From NCBI GenBank assembly GCA_024663395.1, contig JANFAH010000011.1, positions 62,001 through 126,000 on the forward strand: a stretch of 64,000 nucleotides of DNA, given 5' to 3'. Source of the DNA: Pisolithus tinctorius. Its lineage: Eukaryota > Basidiomycota > Agaricomycetes > Boletales > Pisolithaceae. A model generated the notes under the pieces. It did no database searches, was not told where the DNA came from, and was given only the letters and a program-made list of their open reading frames with translations. Positions within the stretch are counted from its first letter, which is position 1; each line of letters opens with the position of its first letter. The position numbers and the translations under genes are program-made. Positions 16,277 through 29,082 of the stretch are shown one piece after another.

Positions 16277-16841
16277 GACGAGTGCTATATCGTGCTGCAA
16301 AAGCTCTCGAGATCTCTACTGGTGGGACGCACGCCGTCCTCGAGGGGGCATCAAGCTTCTGATTAGCTTTCCGTTTTTGGACGCTCATGTCATGTCAGGG
16401 GGTGCGGCCGAAGCAATCCAAGGCTCCAAATGCTTCGACAACTGCAGTCTACAAAGGACAGAAAAATTCGGAAAACATGCATGGGAAACCGCAGCTTTGC
16501 AGTCTTAACTCTCCTTGTCTCTGTGGGCGCTCATACACCAAGATAAGCATCTTACGGGTGATCGTGTGACCCATCTCTCGCCTAAAAGCGGCCGTACTAC
16601 GCACGTAGTATACGCAAACGAGCATCTAATGTTGGGACCAACGCAGCATAGCGACAGGTACAGCGGGCCACGAAGGCGGACGAGTGCCCGCGCAGTGATA
16701 TCATCAACTGGAAAAAAAAATGAATTGAATTATGTTACTGGTTAGTTCCATTAGGGCTCGTGGGAAAGCAGCGTTGACCACGCCTTCGTCGGTGCAGACG
16801 CCCAGCACGGTTGCGCAAGCGTTGCTCACATCCCCCACGAT
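16277..16841. other. Divergent intergenic region, ASADH/EMC6
   Basis: About 565 bp separates the two start codons. No coding frame is supported. The stretch near 16711-16745 is A-rich (gaaaaaaaaatgaattgaat) and may be a nucleosome-free promoter tract. Confidence 0.4.
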
Positions 16842-17296
16842 ATGGCATCCACTGCCGACCCTACGGCTCAGCTTTACTGTCTGCCTAATGTCCTTCACAA
16901 CCAGTGCCTCACCTCTGTGAAATTCATTTCCGCGTGCTTCGCAGGGGCCGCGGCTGGAATCCTTGGACTGCAGAATTGGCGAGGGTTTGCCTTGTTCGCG
17001 CTCTCGGTTCTCTCAACGTCGTTTGTCATGTATGCTGTTAACTGCAAGGGAAAACCATCTCGATATTTACCCGGGGGTATCGGCGAACTGGTAAACCCCG
17101 GGCAAGATAACATATTCACGTTTATCCTCGTGTGGACGTTGTTTTACGGTGCGTTTCAGACTTAACTTTCTTTTTTTTGCAACGAAAATAACCTGTTTGT
17201 GCAGGCATTGTGCATGGTACGCCGCTTTTTTATTGTTATCGTTTCCACTGGTGGATCTTGGGCGGTAATCTAACCGGTCTCCAAGTGTACGAATGA
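16842..17296 (+). CDS. EMC6: ER membrane protein complex subunit 6
   Basis: EMC6 is a small multi-pass subunit of the EMC insertase in the ER membrane. From the ATG at 16842 the protein reads LYCLPNVLHNQCLTSVKFIS, a helix rich in Gly/Ala (CFAGAAAGILGLQNWRGF), a second hydrophobic segment (ALFALSVLSTSFVMYAVNC), then KGKPSRYLPGG and a third helix (FTFILVWTLFYG). Two introns follow: one joins TLFYG to IVH, the other joins to VYE and the stop at 17296, giving the family ending FYGIVHVYE. About 113 residues matches the family. The two tiny final exons make this gene easy to miss. Confidence 0.88.
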
Positions 17297-17849
17297 CTCG
17301 TATTGGCAAGGCACGTGTGTTTCCGTCCGAGGTCACGCTATCACACACTTAGGGTTGCAGGAGTGAGTGGAGTAAAGCCGGGACATTGTCATGTTATCTT
17401 GGTCGGAACTCCTGTACGTAGATCGATCGTGCCAATCTCCCCCGACTCGCTGAATCCACGTACTTACCCATGAAGATTACGCATGTTTACCCCTCGGAAA
17501 CCTAGTAGCCCAAATAATTTTTTAATCATCTCATTTCTCTCACACAATGGATTCAATTTTCAGGATCGGATTGCAGCCATTTCAGCTGGCCGTCCGGGAT
17601 GGCGCCAGGTGTCGGCCTTGACTTGGGCCATACCATCGGAACGAAACACTCTGAAAAGGGCAATCCGCCCACGGTCCACGTGGCTTGTTTCCAGTAATAC
17701 AGAACCCACGTGGCGTCCATGGGTGTTAATCTTATGTTCCCCCGATTCCCGATCCGGCTTGTCCTTGTTCGTGAAAAGGTAAGTAGCCTGGATTCAATCC
17801 TGACGCCGTAACCTGCTTTCCCCCCTCTCTTTCCCTCGCCTGCTCCAGC
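17297..17849. other. Intergenic
   Basis: This lies between EMC6 and the DUF6593-like gene, both on the plus strand. A 98-codon frame (17483-17782) has no recognisable family and is probably leader DNA, or an exon I cannot place. Confidence 0.35.
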
Positions 17850-18588
17850 ATGTCCCACACTTACGTGCTCCTTCAGTTTGGGTCTGATCCCTTCTCGTTC
17901 CGCTTCGAGGATTTGGAGGGCAGACCAGCCTTCACTGTGTGAGTTCGAGTGTTCCTAACATGCTTGTCGCTGACCATGGTGATCTTGTTCCAGGGAACAG
18001 GTTCGTTACGAGGTTGGCCGATGCGTGCGATGCAAATTAGTAATGAACGCTTCCAGGTTTACCAAAATCCTAGTGTTGTGAAGGTGACTCGTGAAGCCGA
18101 GTGGGGTCAGCAACATCCAGACATCATGGGTCCCAACTCCGCCTTCCTCTACTTCGGTCCAGCCAACACGCGTGGGTATATGGTGTATGGTAATGGCGAA
18201 CAAACCAGCATGGCGACTCATCTCCGTCAAAAAAAGGAAGGTAGTCCGTACGTTATCGTCCATGGCGGATAGTGTTGAACTATTCGATGACTGACGAGGA
18301 CGCAGTTCTCGGTATTTCACCACGCGAACAGGGAAAGAACTCAAGTGGAAGGTTTCACCCCAAAAAATGGAGGTGCGCCTACTTCTTCTCTCCGATGGGC
18401 TTCGATTGCTTAACCCGTTACAGTGCGTGGACGGCCGTTCTACTGTCGCAGTTTGGGAGTTGAGCCAGCCAGAAGACGTATTCTCTGCACGCCTTCTTCT
18501 CAAACACTCCGCACTCAACTATGTTACGGAACTTCTTACAACTCTGATTCTCAATCGCATGGGGCTGGCATTAAATTGGGATGCGTAG
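17850..18588 (+). CDS. DUF6593-like basidiomycete protein
   Basis: From the ATG at 17850 the protein reads MSHTYVLLQFGSDPFSFRFE and DLEGRPAFTV. Two introns near 17941-18058 are removed before VYQNPSVVKVTREAEW, then NSAFLYFGPANTRGYMVYGN, KELKWKVSPQKME and, after another intron, CVDGRSTVAVWELSQPE. It ends LLLKHSALNYVTELLTTLIL. The pattern of beta strands with GRP..TV near the start, a charged GKELKWK-type strand and a final hydrophobic helix is that of the Agaricomycete DUF6593 (tubby-C-terminal-like) family. Its function is unknown. The family assignment is from memory of its layout only. Confidence 0.6.
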
Positions 18589-18797
18589 TTTCAGTGATAA
18601 CCAGCCAATCCCACTTCTCATCGTCAGCTCTGTTCTTTCACATGCTTATCCACATCCACCCGGCTGTATTATAGATGGCTTTGCGTTTTCCCCCCACGAA
18701 ATATTTCCTGTATTCATTAATACACCGTCGGACGCATACGATACAGAGTTATTATGCCACTTGCTCACTGTCCTCTCCATCTTATTTCCCGCTGCCA

Positions 18798-21610
18798 CTA
18801 TTCTTCGCTTCGTAGCCAATCCAGCATCTCTGTTAATCGCGACCACTCCGGTTCATCTTCAAAATCCTTCGAACGGCCAATGAATGTTCTCAAAATACTC
18901 CGTCCTTGGTGCTTCCAATCGAAGCCTTCCACTCGGGGCCCGAAATTGGCTAGGATATCTTCGATTTCACCAACCTCGTCGACGGCCTCACGCCACTTCT
19001 CAACATCAGTCTCTCCCCTTTCGAACGTTCCCGCAGGGCCCCACCGGTATGCATTAAGATGGGCGTTCAGGGCATCTTCCCACCGCAACTGCCAAGTAAG
19101 AAGGCGTGCGTAAGTGCGGAAAATCCGAGAAGAAGATACGCGTGGAAGAATGGTCCTCTCGAAAAGATCCACGACTCTCCTGAGCAAGCCGCGACCTTCA
19201 TTTGGAACAGCATCCGGCACCGTTCCTTGCTTGTCTCCTGCCGTTGGCCGGTCAGGGTCACCATCCTGTCTTGTCACGGCATCGACGAGACGCTCAAGGA
19301 CCTCATCATCCACGCACTCCGCACCCACTTTGTCAGCACGCTCCTCGACAATCCTGGTCAGAGCACGACATGCTTCAGACAGCTCGCCAACGTCTACAGC
19401 GACGATCATGTAATTAGACCACATTCGCCAGTTATCATAACTGTGCTTCAGGCCCCGCTTGAGCGCACGGAATGCCAACATCTTGTTTGAAAATGTCACG
19501 GCTTTGTCGGATCGGTCGCCGTCCTTGACATTACAACTTGAGTTTAACCATTCTAGTCGCCAAACGGTGTCAATCTTACCTTGTCAATCCCCCCGTCGTA
19601 TGGAGATTTTTTTGCGGCATCCAACCGGAGGTACATTGTCGCCAAGTTATTCCAACTTTCCGCGTCTTCGTCATCAATGGCGACGCAGCGACTGAAAGCG
19701 TCTCGCCCCCCCTCCCAATCCTCCAGTCGCATGTAAGCACACCCGAGTACGAACCACGAGTGAGCTATCAGGGGATTGATTGCAACTGCACGCCGGAGGC
19801 ATGTCACCGCATCCGCGAACTTCCCGCGAGAAAAGTAGTAACCGCCTAACGAACGCATTGCACGGCCAGACGTCTCCATGGACAACTTCCAGGCATGTTC
19901 GTAATGTTCTACGGCGTTATCGGGTTCCAGATCTCCGAGTAAACACCAAAGCTTAGCTTCCCTGGCGATATCCATGGATACCCTCCGGCTCGCAGACAGG
20001 TCCTTGGCTTTAGCGATAACGCTTTCAGCTTCTTCTTTGCGCCCCTCGAGGAGATCGCGCACGATGGCGAGAGCTTTGTCGTTCCTTTCCATCGATTGCC
20101 AACACTTCACCACTTCTTCCCACATTTCCAGTCGCTCAAATATTTCGAGCGCAGACTTGATCACCCCGATGGACAGGAAACGTAGTGCTAGTTCACGTTC
20201 CATCTCCCACTTGCTGGGCAACGGTATCGAGTGGAAGTATAACAGCCGTTCAGACAGCTCAGAATCAGCGGTGGGCATCTGGTCTACCAGCGCCTGGAGC
20301 TGCAAGGTGGATCGTTCCACAGTCCTCGTCCTCGATGCTTCGAGACGAGAACGCAGCAGAAGCGCCATAGTGTGAATAGACCAGTTTTGAGGATGTGAGA
20401 TGACGCGGGCGACATAAGGTGACATCTGTTCTGATGTCAGACCGTGTGAAGGTGATGTATTGCGCACGTTCAGGCAGAGGGATAATAGGATACATTGATC
20501 CAGTGGGTGGAGAGGTGGCTGTGATGCCGGGTCCAGATGATTGAGTGCCGCCTTCCCTGTTGCGGTGGCTGTCGAAGTAAATTCTGTTTGCTCCAGGAGG
20601 GTGTCGTCATTTAATGGAAGGGTTTCTGGGAGCCTGACTTGGCGGCTGGTAGTAACGCCATTGGTAGACCTGACCTGATTGGCGGGTTTTTTTTTGTCGG
20701 GGGAATTATCAGTATTACGGCTTTCAGCCAGAAGCACGAGTTGGCTCAAATCATTTTGCTGGAACTTCGTTCGCTTTCCTAAGGCTCCCGTAAGCTCATA
20801 CTGGAGCCCAGTCGCACGAGCTGCCCGGACAAAGAGTTCCGCTGCTGCCTTGTCGTGAGAAAAGATGTGTTCAAGTAACCCTTGTTCTAGCAATAGTTGA
20901 CCTGCGAGGTCAGGGTCGGAGTTGGTCGTTTCCACTAAGGGCGCAAGAGAACCCAAAACTTCGGCTGGCAATGGAACGGGGTCGTCAAGAAGACGTTCAT
21001 GAATGATGGCCGCCCGCAGCTGCCACCATGGCGTGTATTTGCAATGGACGTAAGGGAATCCGAGAATGACTTGCGCAAACCGAAAGAGGACCGGGAATTG
21101 AGCGAGATGGTATGCAGGTTCTCCGCCGTACGCTAGTTCGGCGATGGCTTTTACACACAGAGTCTCCTCGGATATGGGCGGCGGATGATGTGAGGGGAAC
21201 GAGATGATATCCGAAAGCTTGAATTCTAAGTTCGGACCCGTCCAGTTAACCTGCACGAACGTGTGCAAGCAGGCAACTGCCAATAGGAGCTGGACGAGCT
21301 CCCGCTCCTGTTCGTCATCCACGGACTGCAACTTCCACAAGAACAATTCTGCATACGGCTGCTGGTCGACAGACACCTCCTGTGTGTTCTTGATCTGGAA
21401 CAGCTCCTTGGCATATTTTGAAGTCAACACGGTTCGGAAGTCGCCATCAACAGTTGCCTTGGCTAATTGTAAGACGGGGTGGGTCTCTGGACCAAGTTGG
21501 GAGTTCCACCTCCCGGAAAGCAAGGATTTTTCGACAGTCTCCACGGGCAGGACCATTCCTAAGACGTAGTTGATCCCTTTTGAGAATTGCAGGAATACAA
21601 AGGAGGCCAA
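18798..21610 (-). CDS. EMW1: TPR protein TTC27/EMW1
   Basis: A tetratricopeptide-repeat protein of the TTC27/Emw1 family; yeast Emw1 is linked to cell-wall integrity. The long first exon (to about 19590) has a helical N-terminal domain, then TPRs from about residue 470: EREGAL-type helices, AVEHYEHAWKLSMETSGRAM, LGGYYFSRGKFADAVTCLRR, HSWFVLGCAYMRLEDWEGGR and SWNNLATMYLRLDAAKK. An intron joins to NKMLAFRALKRGLKHSYDNW and MWSNYMIVAVDVGELSEACR, the conserved TTC27 signature region. The tail contains EDALNAHLNAYRWGPAG. It is about 900 aa long. The start is uncertain: the ATG at 21553 (MVLPVETVEKSLLSG) looks more like the family start than the one at 21610. Confidence 0.88.
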
Positions 21611-21846
21611 ATGGTGTCACTGAAATGATCATGGGTCCTAGTAAGGCTTGACAGAAATCGCCATCGGCTGTGCCCGGCGGCTATCTTATCTTGCGTATCA
21701 AGCCACACACACAACGATCGGACTCTCACACTAGTGGGATGTAAACTACATGTACAATCATAACGCAACCTCGGAAAGCATCGAGGATCTAAACTTTTCG
21801 GTAAGCGTCGCTCCAGCGCCCACGGAAACCAGCTCAGTGACGAATC

Positions 21847-22686
21847 TCAAAGTTTTGATTGAGACGCTTCCATTTTAATCTGCGTTCCAGACGCGATGAG
21901 ACGATGATGTGTGGCATCCCATAACTGCAGCCATTCGGATGGAATTGAATCAATGATACATTAGGGAATGAGATTACGACTTACGTCTATCCGAGAGCTC
22001 GCGGTGCGCCCTCCTACTGTGATGGTTGTTGTGATCAATTTGAGTTTGTCACCTCTGCATACACGTCAGCCTAAGTTCAGCGCGGCGGATAGGGGAACAA
22101 AATAGCATACGTACAAACTGGCGGGTGCATGGAATATTATGTCGATGTGTTGAGAAACACCAGGAAGTCCTTCACCCCCCTGGGCACGCGATAATGCCAT
22201 TATCGGTAGTGTCGAGCAGCTGTGCAATGTTGAACATGTTAAAATGACGGGATGGGACAAAGCGCACATATCCACGAGGTAAGTGATGCATGCTCCATGT
22301 ACGTTTCCAGCTAGGTTAAGCATATCTATAGGGGAGATTCACATATAGTACAGTTAGGGAATGCAGAATTATCATTATGTACTACTCCGCACCTTCCTTC
22401 ACAGTCGTCTCCAGAATGATCCTGGCTTCTTGTCTTTTTGGTTCATCGATTTTGGGAAGAATCGATACCTCGACCAGTTTCAGCGACTTTGCTGTACGCG
22501 TACCGAATCTTCCTTCCCAGCAGAATCGGTGAAGCCATAGAGCTACATGCTCTGGCTACGTATGAGTTACAGTAGGGATGTACGAGGTTGAAACCGCACC
22601 GAACCTTTCGTAGAGAGAGAAGCATTGCCTGTTACGTCGTCGATCGTAACAGGCGGTATTGACTCGAGGTGTTTTGAGTCGTCCAT
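21847..22686 (-). CDS. Hotdog-fold thioesterase (PaaI/ACOT13 type), locus D
   Basis: A small acyl-CoA thioesterase-superfamily protein. From the ATG at 22686 it reads MDDSKHLESIPPVTIDDVTG. The first intron joins NASLSTK to ALWLHRFCWEGRFG, followed by KSLKLVEVSILPKIDEPKRQ. A second intron leads to the hotdog core MLNLAGNVHGACITYLVDMC, where the HGAC segment replaces the usual HGG. Further exons give HIDIIFHAPASL, GDKLKLITTTITVGGRTASS and LWDATHHRLIASGTQIKM. All exon joins keep frame, so the gene looks intact. It is a diverged paralogue of the tandem copies at 33.9-37.0 kb. Substrate is unknown. Confidence 0.75.
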
Positions 22687-23437
22687 ATGTCCAGGAAACA
22701 GGGGTACGCCGTGTCGAGCTGAGTGCTAGCGCCCAGTGTCAACGTTTCGTTCAACGGTGGCGTGTGGTCGACTGATAGGCGCTCGTCGGCGTGAGACTTG
22801 GGTACGACAACGTGCAATCTCATCAGTCTGGCGCAGCAGCGGTCTCACACAGGCTTCCAGCAGGGAAAGCACCCAGATCAAGTTACTAAGATCCTGTGGC
22901 GATGGCTAACATTTGTAAGTCCAAACATGTGCACGCAGGCCGATAGTATGTCCACCCTATCACGACCTTAAGATCTCAGGCAATGGCCCACGTGTTCAAG
23001 ACCCTGATTGTAGACACTAGCACTTCTAGCGTTGGACCTCCCCGTTTCACGGAACCAGCATCTTCACATTCTCTTTGGGTGGACCCTCTCCCGGCCCGCA
23101 AAACCGACCCCTCGATAAGCGGAATATATCACTGCCCCCTCGTTCATATATATCACGCAATCCGGGGATACATCTTCATGGTAACGAACTTCCTAAACGC
23201 TCTGGCTTTATTACTCAAGCGACCCGACCGGTTGACCCGGTCATCGGAGCGGAACAGCAGATGCAAATTATATCACCACGTAGAACGTTCCTCACAGTTA
23301 TGTTCCTGGAAGGCAGTGGCTACATACTTGGGACGCAACATGCTGCATATACTTGATGAATCAGGCTGCGATCAGATCGCGGTCAGAGTCCGCCACATCA
23401 AGCCAGCCAGATCATGGAGCCAAAAGGCAATAATCCA
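22687..23437. other. Intergenic
   Basis: This separates the 3' end of the DHX33-like gene from the start of the thioesterase, both on the minus strand. A 165-codon plus-strand frame (22983-23480) has no family and overlaps the helicase end, so I do not call it. Confidence 0.4.
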
Positions 23438-26106
23438 TCATGATCCATTGGGAATCGCGGGAGTGGCGCCATTGAAATAACTCCTCGGAACAGATGAAAC
23501 GCCGCGTGCGTAAATCTGGTTTGTGTATACCTTACAATTGGCGAATATTGGCAGTGCTCACTAACCAGCAAAGGCACCACTTACCAGCTCGTCGAATATT
23601 ATTGCTGGTACCTTTTTATCGGCCAATGTCGAGCCAGGATGGATCTTAACAACCTAGATGACAACCATGCACATCAGAATATGATGCAAGTAAGAAAAGA
23701 AAAATTCCTACAGAACGGCCCATTAATTGTTTGTACGATCCATCAGGTTGGAGCAGTGCTGATTGCTGTACCAGCCCTACAGTAAAACTTCGCAACACAG
23801 GGTCCTCGCTGTCTTTTTTCGAAGCTCGCCAATCCAAACCAACTCTTCCACATGTCACCCGCAGTTGATCCCGGATTTTCAGTGCTTCCGTGAATGTTCG
23901 CTCGTTCAAGAAGTGTTGCTTGCACCACTCCTTTCGCGAGCTTTTGTTCTCTGTTTCAGCCATCTCCTGATACGCGCGAAGTGTATTGAGGATGGTCAAG
24001 TGGTCCCCGCTCGGATGGCGGAATTTGCTACGTGCGCTTGCAATTGCATCACGTTGGTCGGATATATCGAGGAATAATTTTGAGGACGAGGAAATCATGG
24101 AAACAATGTCAATGACTTCAGAAGTGCATTCATGAGTACTTGACGCCAGGATAATTCGTGCCAAGTAGGGTTCCACTGGGAAAGACGCCATTTGTCTGCC
24201 CAAGGGCGTTAATGTTTTGGAGTCGTCCAATGCACCTAGTATCCAAAGCGTTTTCAGGGCAGCTACGACTGTAATGCATCTCAACCGTTGGTCCCATACA
24301 ACGAGTGCAGAAGAACACACCGGAATTAATATCAGGCGGGTCCATGAATTCAACCGTTTCCAAGTCCTGGCCAAGACATTTCAATTCTAGAACGCTCTGC
24401 GTTAGGCTACACCGCCGAATCTCGGGTTCCGAAGCAGCTGCTAGATTATTGAATGCTTCCTCGGTATACAAGCGAAAACAGAATCCAGGACCCTATGTGG
24501 CGTCAGAAATCCATTCCGGAGAAGACATTAAACGACGCACTTCCCGGCCAGCACGGCCAGCGCGCTGCATGGCTGATGCTTTTGTGATATCCCGAGTCAA
24601 TAAAGTATCGAAACCTACGGGCGCAGTTAGTACATAGCCACGGAAAAAGAGAGAAAAAAAGGCTTTTACCACCACCGGTATCTTTTGATAGATATCTCTT
24701 CTCTTTAGATTTTCCGGTATCGATTACATACTTTATGCCAGGTATCGTTATAGATGTTTCAGCAATATTGGTAGCCAATATACACTTTCTCGTTTGGGGA
24801 GGGGTAGCAGAAAATATTCGTGCTTGTTGGGACGGCGGTAGGGATGCATACATGAGAGATACGAGTACCTGTGCATATATGGTCAGGCTAAACTTGCAAG
24901 TCCTTGCCGAACACTTGCGCTCGGTCCTCGGACATGTGGGTTTGCGAACATACATTCGTCGAACTCACGGGGAGTCTCTTGGCATGCATTTTGATGGATT
25001 TCTCGAGGCTTTCGATGTCCTCTTGTCCTGGAAGATAACATTAGCCACCGGGGAAATAGTGGTAAACATTCCGCGGGCAGCCTACCTGGTAGAAAGATGA
25101 GCACATCCCCTGGCGGTTGGTCGAGGTGGATTTGAAAGAACGTTCGCAAGGCGGAATCGACATAATCCGTCTGGTTCACGGCCGTGTAAAATATTTTGAC
25201 AGGGTGTTGACGTCCTTTCACGTACAAAATTCGGGCGCTGGAAAATCATTTAGATCGAACTTCGGATGCAAGCGAAGACCAACTTGTGGTAAAACCTGCT
25301 GAATTTCTCGGCATCCAGCGTAGCGCTCATGACGATGATCTTGAGAGGATTTACGGCGGAAGACGTGCATTTACCCTTTCCCTTCACATCGGTAGCTTGC
25401 TTTCTCTTTACCTGTATCGACTTCAGGTTTGCAATTAAAAAGTCCGTTCGGAGGGTCCTTTCGTGTGCCTCGTCGAGCACGATGACACTATACCGGGACA
25501 ACAATGGGTCCGACAGGAGCTCGCGTACGAGCATACCATCACTGACATATTTTATTTTGGTGTCTGCGCCACAGATCTCGTCGAATCTGACGGAGTATCC
25601 CACCAGACTACCCAATTTGACACCACGCTCTGCGGCGACGCGTGCAGCAAGGGATGTGGCGGCCACACGACGGGGTTGAGTTACCGCGATCATGCCTTTC
25701 CCAGCCAATCCTGCCTCGAGGAGATATTGTGGAACTTCTGTGCTTTGAACATGTGGTGAGTGGGTGAAGGTGCAGGTGCGAGTGAATCCGCGGGTTACAC
25801 GGGATATACGTACGGGTAGTTTTTCCTGACCCCGTTTCACCGAGGAGTATAGTAACATCGTTTTCGCGAATTTCTCGTATTAGGGCGTCACGCCCTATCA
25901 GCGAGTAAATCTGAGGGAAGAAAGCACGTCTGCAGGACGTTGGAAGCATACTCACCCTTCGCTATTGGGAGTTGTTCACGCTGTTTCTGGAGGGGGGTAG
26001 AGGGGCTAGAGCTGATAGAATGAGACCTCTTAGGACCCTCATCATCATCGAAGTGTATTCGTCGTTTCTTGCGTGGGGCGGATAGTGACATATTAGGATG
26101 ATGCAC
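23438..26106 (-). CDS. DHX33: DEAH-box RNA helicase, DHX33 type
   Basis: An ATP-dependent DEAH/RHA RNA helicase. The basic N-terminus (MSLSAPRKKRRIHFDDDEG) starts at 26091 or at the 26106 ATG. It precedes ALIREIRENDVTILLGETGSGKT (Walker A), VTQPRRVAATSLAARVA (motif Ia), VIVLDEAHERT (DEAH, motif II), MSATLD (motif III), FLPG, CILATNIAETSITIPG (motif V) and MQRAGRAGRE (motif VI). The helicase-associated C-terminal domain follows, with LDDSKTLTPLGRQMASFPVE, and the tail exon ends VPRSYFNGATPAIPNGS. About 700-750 residues with a short N-terminus and no S1/KOW domain argues for DHX33 rather than Prp2/16/22/43. At least seven introns. A role in rRNA or splicing is inference. Confidence 0.85.
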
Positions 26107-28239
26107 TACAGTTCAGGAAATTTTTGTTAGACCCTATGAGTTAGAGATCGTATTGGGGTGGGTCGTTAGCACTGTTGTGATTGTCAGCGATTCACAGGAA
26201 GAGTAGATATGAATCTTAGAAAGCAAGCAAAGAAGGGCAACGATGCGGACATGTGGTGTACACTGGGTGTTCACATCGGCAAAGACTCGTATTGGCAAAA
26301 GTTATCGGGCACCAGGACATTTCCGGAAAGGGAAAGTCTTTCCCACTTCACTATAGCACTCGATCGAATGCAGTTCTTCAATCAAGTGAGTCCTTCAACC
26401 CTTTCGTTTAGTCTCCAGCAAGGGATTCAGTCTAACAGGTGCCGCTTAAGTGACAGTGGATCAGCGACCTATCTCCTCATGTTGTGCCCACGAAGTGACC
26501 CACCGCTCGTTTGGTGGGGCTCCAAAAAACAACGCGAACGCAGCCGAGTTTCTGCCTAACGGTACTCAGACATTTGTGAGGGTGTTTGTTCACACTCTTG
26601 TTCACGCAGCTATACTCTGCTGGGCAAGAGAGGGGGGTATGCATGGGGTCTATATATGTCATCTTGAAACCGAGACACAGGCTCCTTACGAATGTAGCAA
26701 ATATGATCAGAACCATAGGACTCTGGAAGCCTAATGAGCTCTCAAAATCTTGTCTCCTTGTACGGTATGTGGGTGTCAGGACTGTCGTTGTCAGACTGGA
26801 TTAGCCTCACCGACAACACGTTCCACCTCGTCCATTTGTCCCGACTGGAGGACTCGATGGATCGCACGCGCCTTGGACCGTTTGGATCTCGTCGACAGGG
26901 CCAGCTAGTCGTGTACTGCATTTAATTCCCCCCCGATGTTGGTTGCAAATCGTGCCCGACAATCATCCGCCGTAAAAGCCAGTTTCCAACACAGTTACAC
27001 TATCTGGTGCGGTTCAACAGGAATACCGTGATTGGCCTGTCGGCGGTAAGGTCAGCTCAGAGAAGTCTGATATTATCTCCCCTCACCTTGAATGACCACC
27101 CCGATGCCCCTTGGTGCTCATAATCCAAAAAAATCTTTGGACGTATGGCAGCCGATGCGCAGGAACCTTATTTGCTTCGTGACAATAGTTCTTCAGAGGT
27201 TGTGTCAGTAGCAAAAGCTGGGTGGCGTCCAGCGCAGCAGTACCTAGGGTACTACTAAAGGTATAGTCAAAAAATCCAGTCCCAGTGTCAGAAACTGCCA
27301 TGTCTGCCGCGATGAGCGCAACGACGAGACTACAACCAAGGACACGCCCAGAGGTTGACTTGAGGCCTAAGACGGCAATGGCCGGTGCAAGGCATTAGGA
27401 AATGATAAAAAGTACACCCATCGGCTGACACGACCAACTTGTATGGGGGAGATGATCAAGAATGCTCCACACCAGAAGTGTGCTCTACAGCTGTCCATGC
27501 GTATAGTCACACACCAAACATTTTAGAACGCTTGCATCTGCCACTCAGTTGTATCCTGAACTATTCGCTTGGGTCACCTGCTGTTGGCATCGCGTGCAAA
27601 AGGGGGAGGCTTTGCCACCGGGGACCTTTCCTGCTACGGAGGAGACGTCGTTCAGGGTTTGCTAACGGCACGTACGCATTAATTATTTGTTCACCGCTTA
27701 GTTGGGAAGGTTGGGCAGTGTCGATATTGTCATACTGTAACTGGAAGCGGGGGATGGGGTAGTAAAAGGGGCTGATAATCAGGAGGTGATTGTGAACGCC
27801 AAAAGCAAGGCCACAGGAACGAACGTATGCCAGCTCACAATCTCCTATGGTGTAGGAATAGTGAAAGGGGCTGGATTGTGAACAAATCAGGCACGTGTTG
27901 GTTCCTATGTACGTTTTGCACACGAAGCCAACACCGGGTGACCTTGCGTTGCAAGCAAGGTGATAATATGTACCACCTTGTCTATTTTCCCCCACACTGT
28001 GTAAGAGACCTAAAAGGTACTTTTGTCAGACAGTATTGGGATGATAAGTAGTGACCTGTGCTTACCTCAAAAATTCCACTCCTCAAGGGAGGGTGATGAT
28101 CTTCAAGTGACCACTACGGCAAGGCTTGCAACGTCGGAGTGTCACAGAGAGGTAAGATCATACGTTCCGTAAATTCACGGTTCAAACTGACGACAGGAGA
28201 ATCCGCGTACGGGTATAGTAAATCCAGGCAGCCTTCTAT
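26107..28239. other. Gene-poor 2.1-kb stretch
   Basis: This is the longest stretch without a supported gene. Short frames occur on both strands. One minus-strand segment (about 27083-27390) reads as Ala/Leu/Val-rich hydrophobic sequence (LGCSLVVALIAADMAVSDTG) and could be an exon of a membrane or secreted protein, but start, stop and splice signals are not convincing. I see no terminal repeats, transposase motif or tRNA. Confidence 0.35.
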
Positions 28240-29082
28240 CTAGGCAGTCGATATAGTAGCAAGGTATGCTTTTAGCTTATCCAATGCACGATATCTGTGC
28301 GATATGATGTTCTTTTCCTCCTTTGACATTTCCGCATAACTTGCTTGGCGTGGGTGGGATAGTCGGCTGGGAAGAACGGAGACTCACGTTTTGTCAAATC
28401 CGACAGGCTGGAAAACAGCATCCCAACCGAAGACAGGGGGGCCTCTCGCGGGCACGATTGTGCCATCGGTGCGCCCTTCAAAGAGGAGAGGTTCAGAGCC
28501 AGGACCCGCGCTATAAGCGAAAGTGCACAGTGCGTAAGCTTCCTTAGTCTTGAAACCGACCAAGAGCTTATTCAAGCCTTGCGTAGAATATTGTCACTGT
28601 CGAAGACTATAGGAGATCATGTAGAACAAACCTTCGTGACCAAGGTTTTTCATAAAGTGTTTTATGTATGGCCCAGGTAACCCGTTCAATGCCTTGTAGC
28701 AAAGTGCCGTGTCCTCTGTGATGCATGCACGTCCAAGCTACCGGAGAAGTGATGATCATTGGTCGGTAACCACTGCTGTAGACACGACCTACCAACTCAG
28801 CAGCTCGCCGGCATTTTGCGATGGCTATTTCTTGTGTAGTGCCTTGTAGCTCGGGAACTGGCCAAGGAGTGATGCGTTAGATCGGTGTTAGTGTCATTAA
28901 ATAGAGTCGTCAACTTGCTATCGAGATCTGCAGAATCTATCTCTATCGGAACACCTTGCGAGAGAATATATTTCGTCTCTAACAATTTATTTGGGTTTCC
29001 AGTAACGAAGGCTGCACGCTGTGGTTAGAAGCAGTACATTGAAAGACTGGAAGAAGCTTTTACTCAATCTTTTGATGGACAT
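28240..29082 (-). CDS. HAM1: Inosine triphosphate pyrophosphatase (ITPA/HAM1)
   Basis: A cytosolic house-cleaning enzyme that hydrolyses ITP, dITP and XTP to monophosphates. Exon 1 encodes MSIKRL, and an intron with its acceptor near 29018 joins to [20 protein letters not shown], the substrate loop. Then come [40 protein letters not shown] with the metal-binding acidic residues, [31 protein letters not shown] and [12 protein letters not shown]. The last exon gives [20 protein letters not shown] (SHR motif) and [11 protein letters not shown]. Five or six exons total about 190 residues, the family norm. The first-exon assignment rests on restoring the conserved FVTGN start in frame. Confidence 0.88.

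Noticed and set aside
22443..22625. Apparent frameshift in the first exons of the locus D thioesterase
   Set aside because: An intron with donor after ...NASLSTK and acceptor before ...ALWLHRF restores one frame, so the gene is called intact.
22983..23480. 165-codon plus-strand frame
   Set aside because: No family resemblance, low-complexity composition, and it overlaps the last exon of the DHX33-like gene on the other strand.
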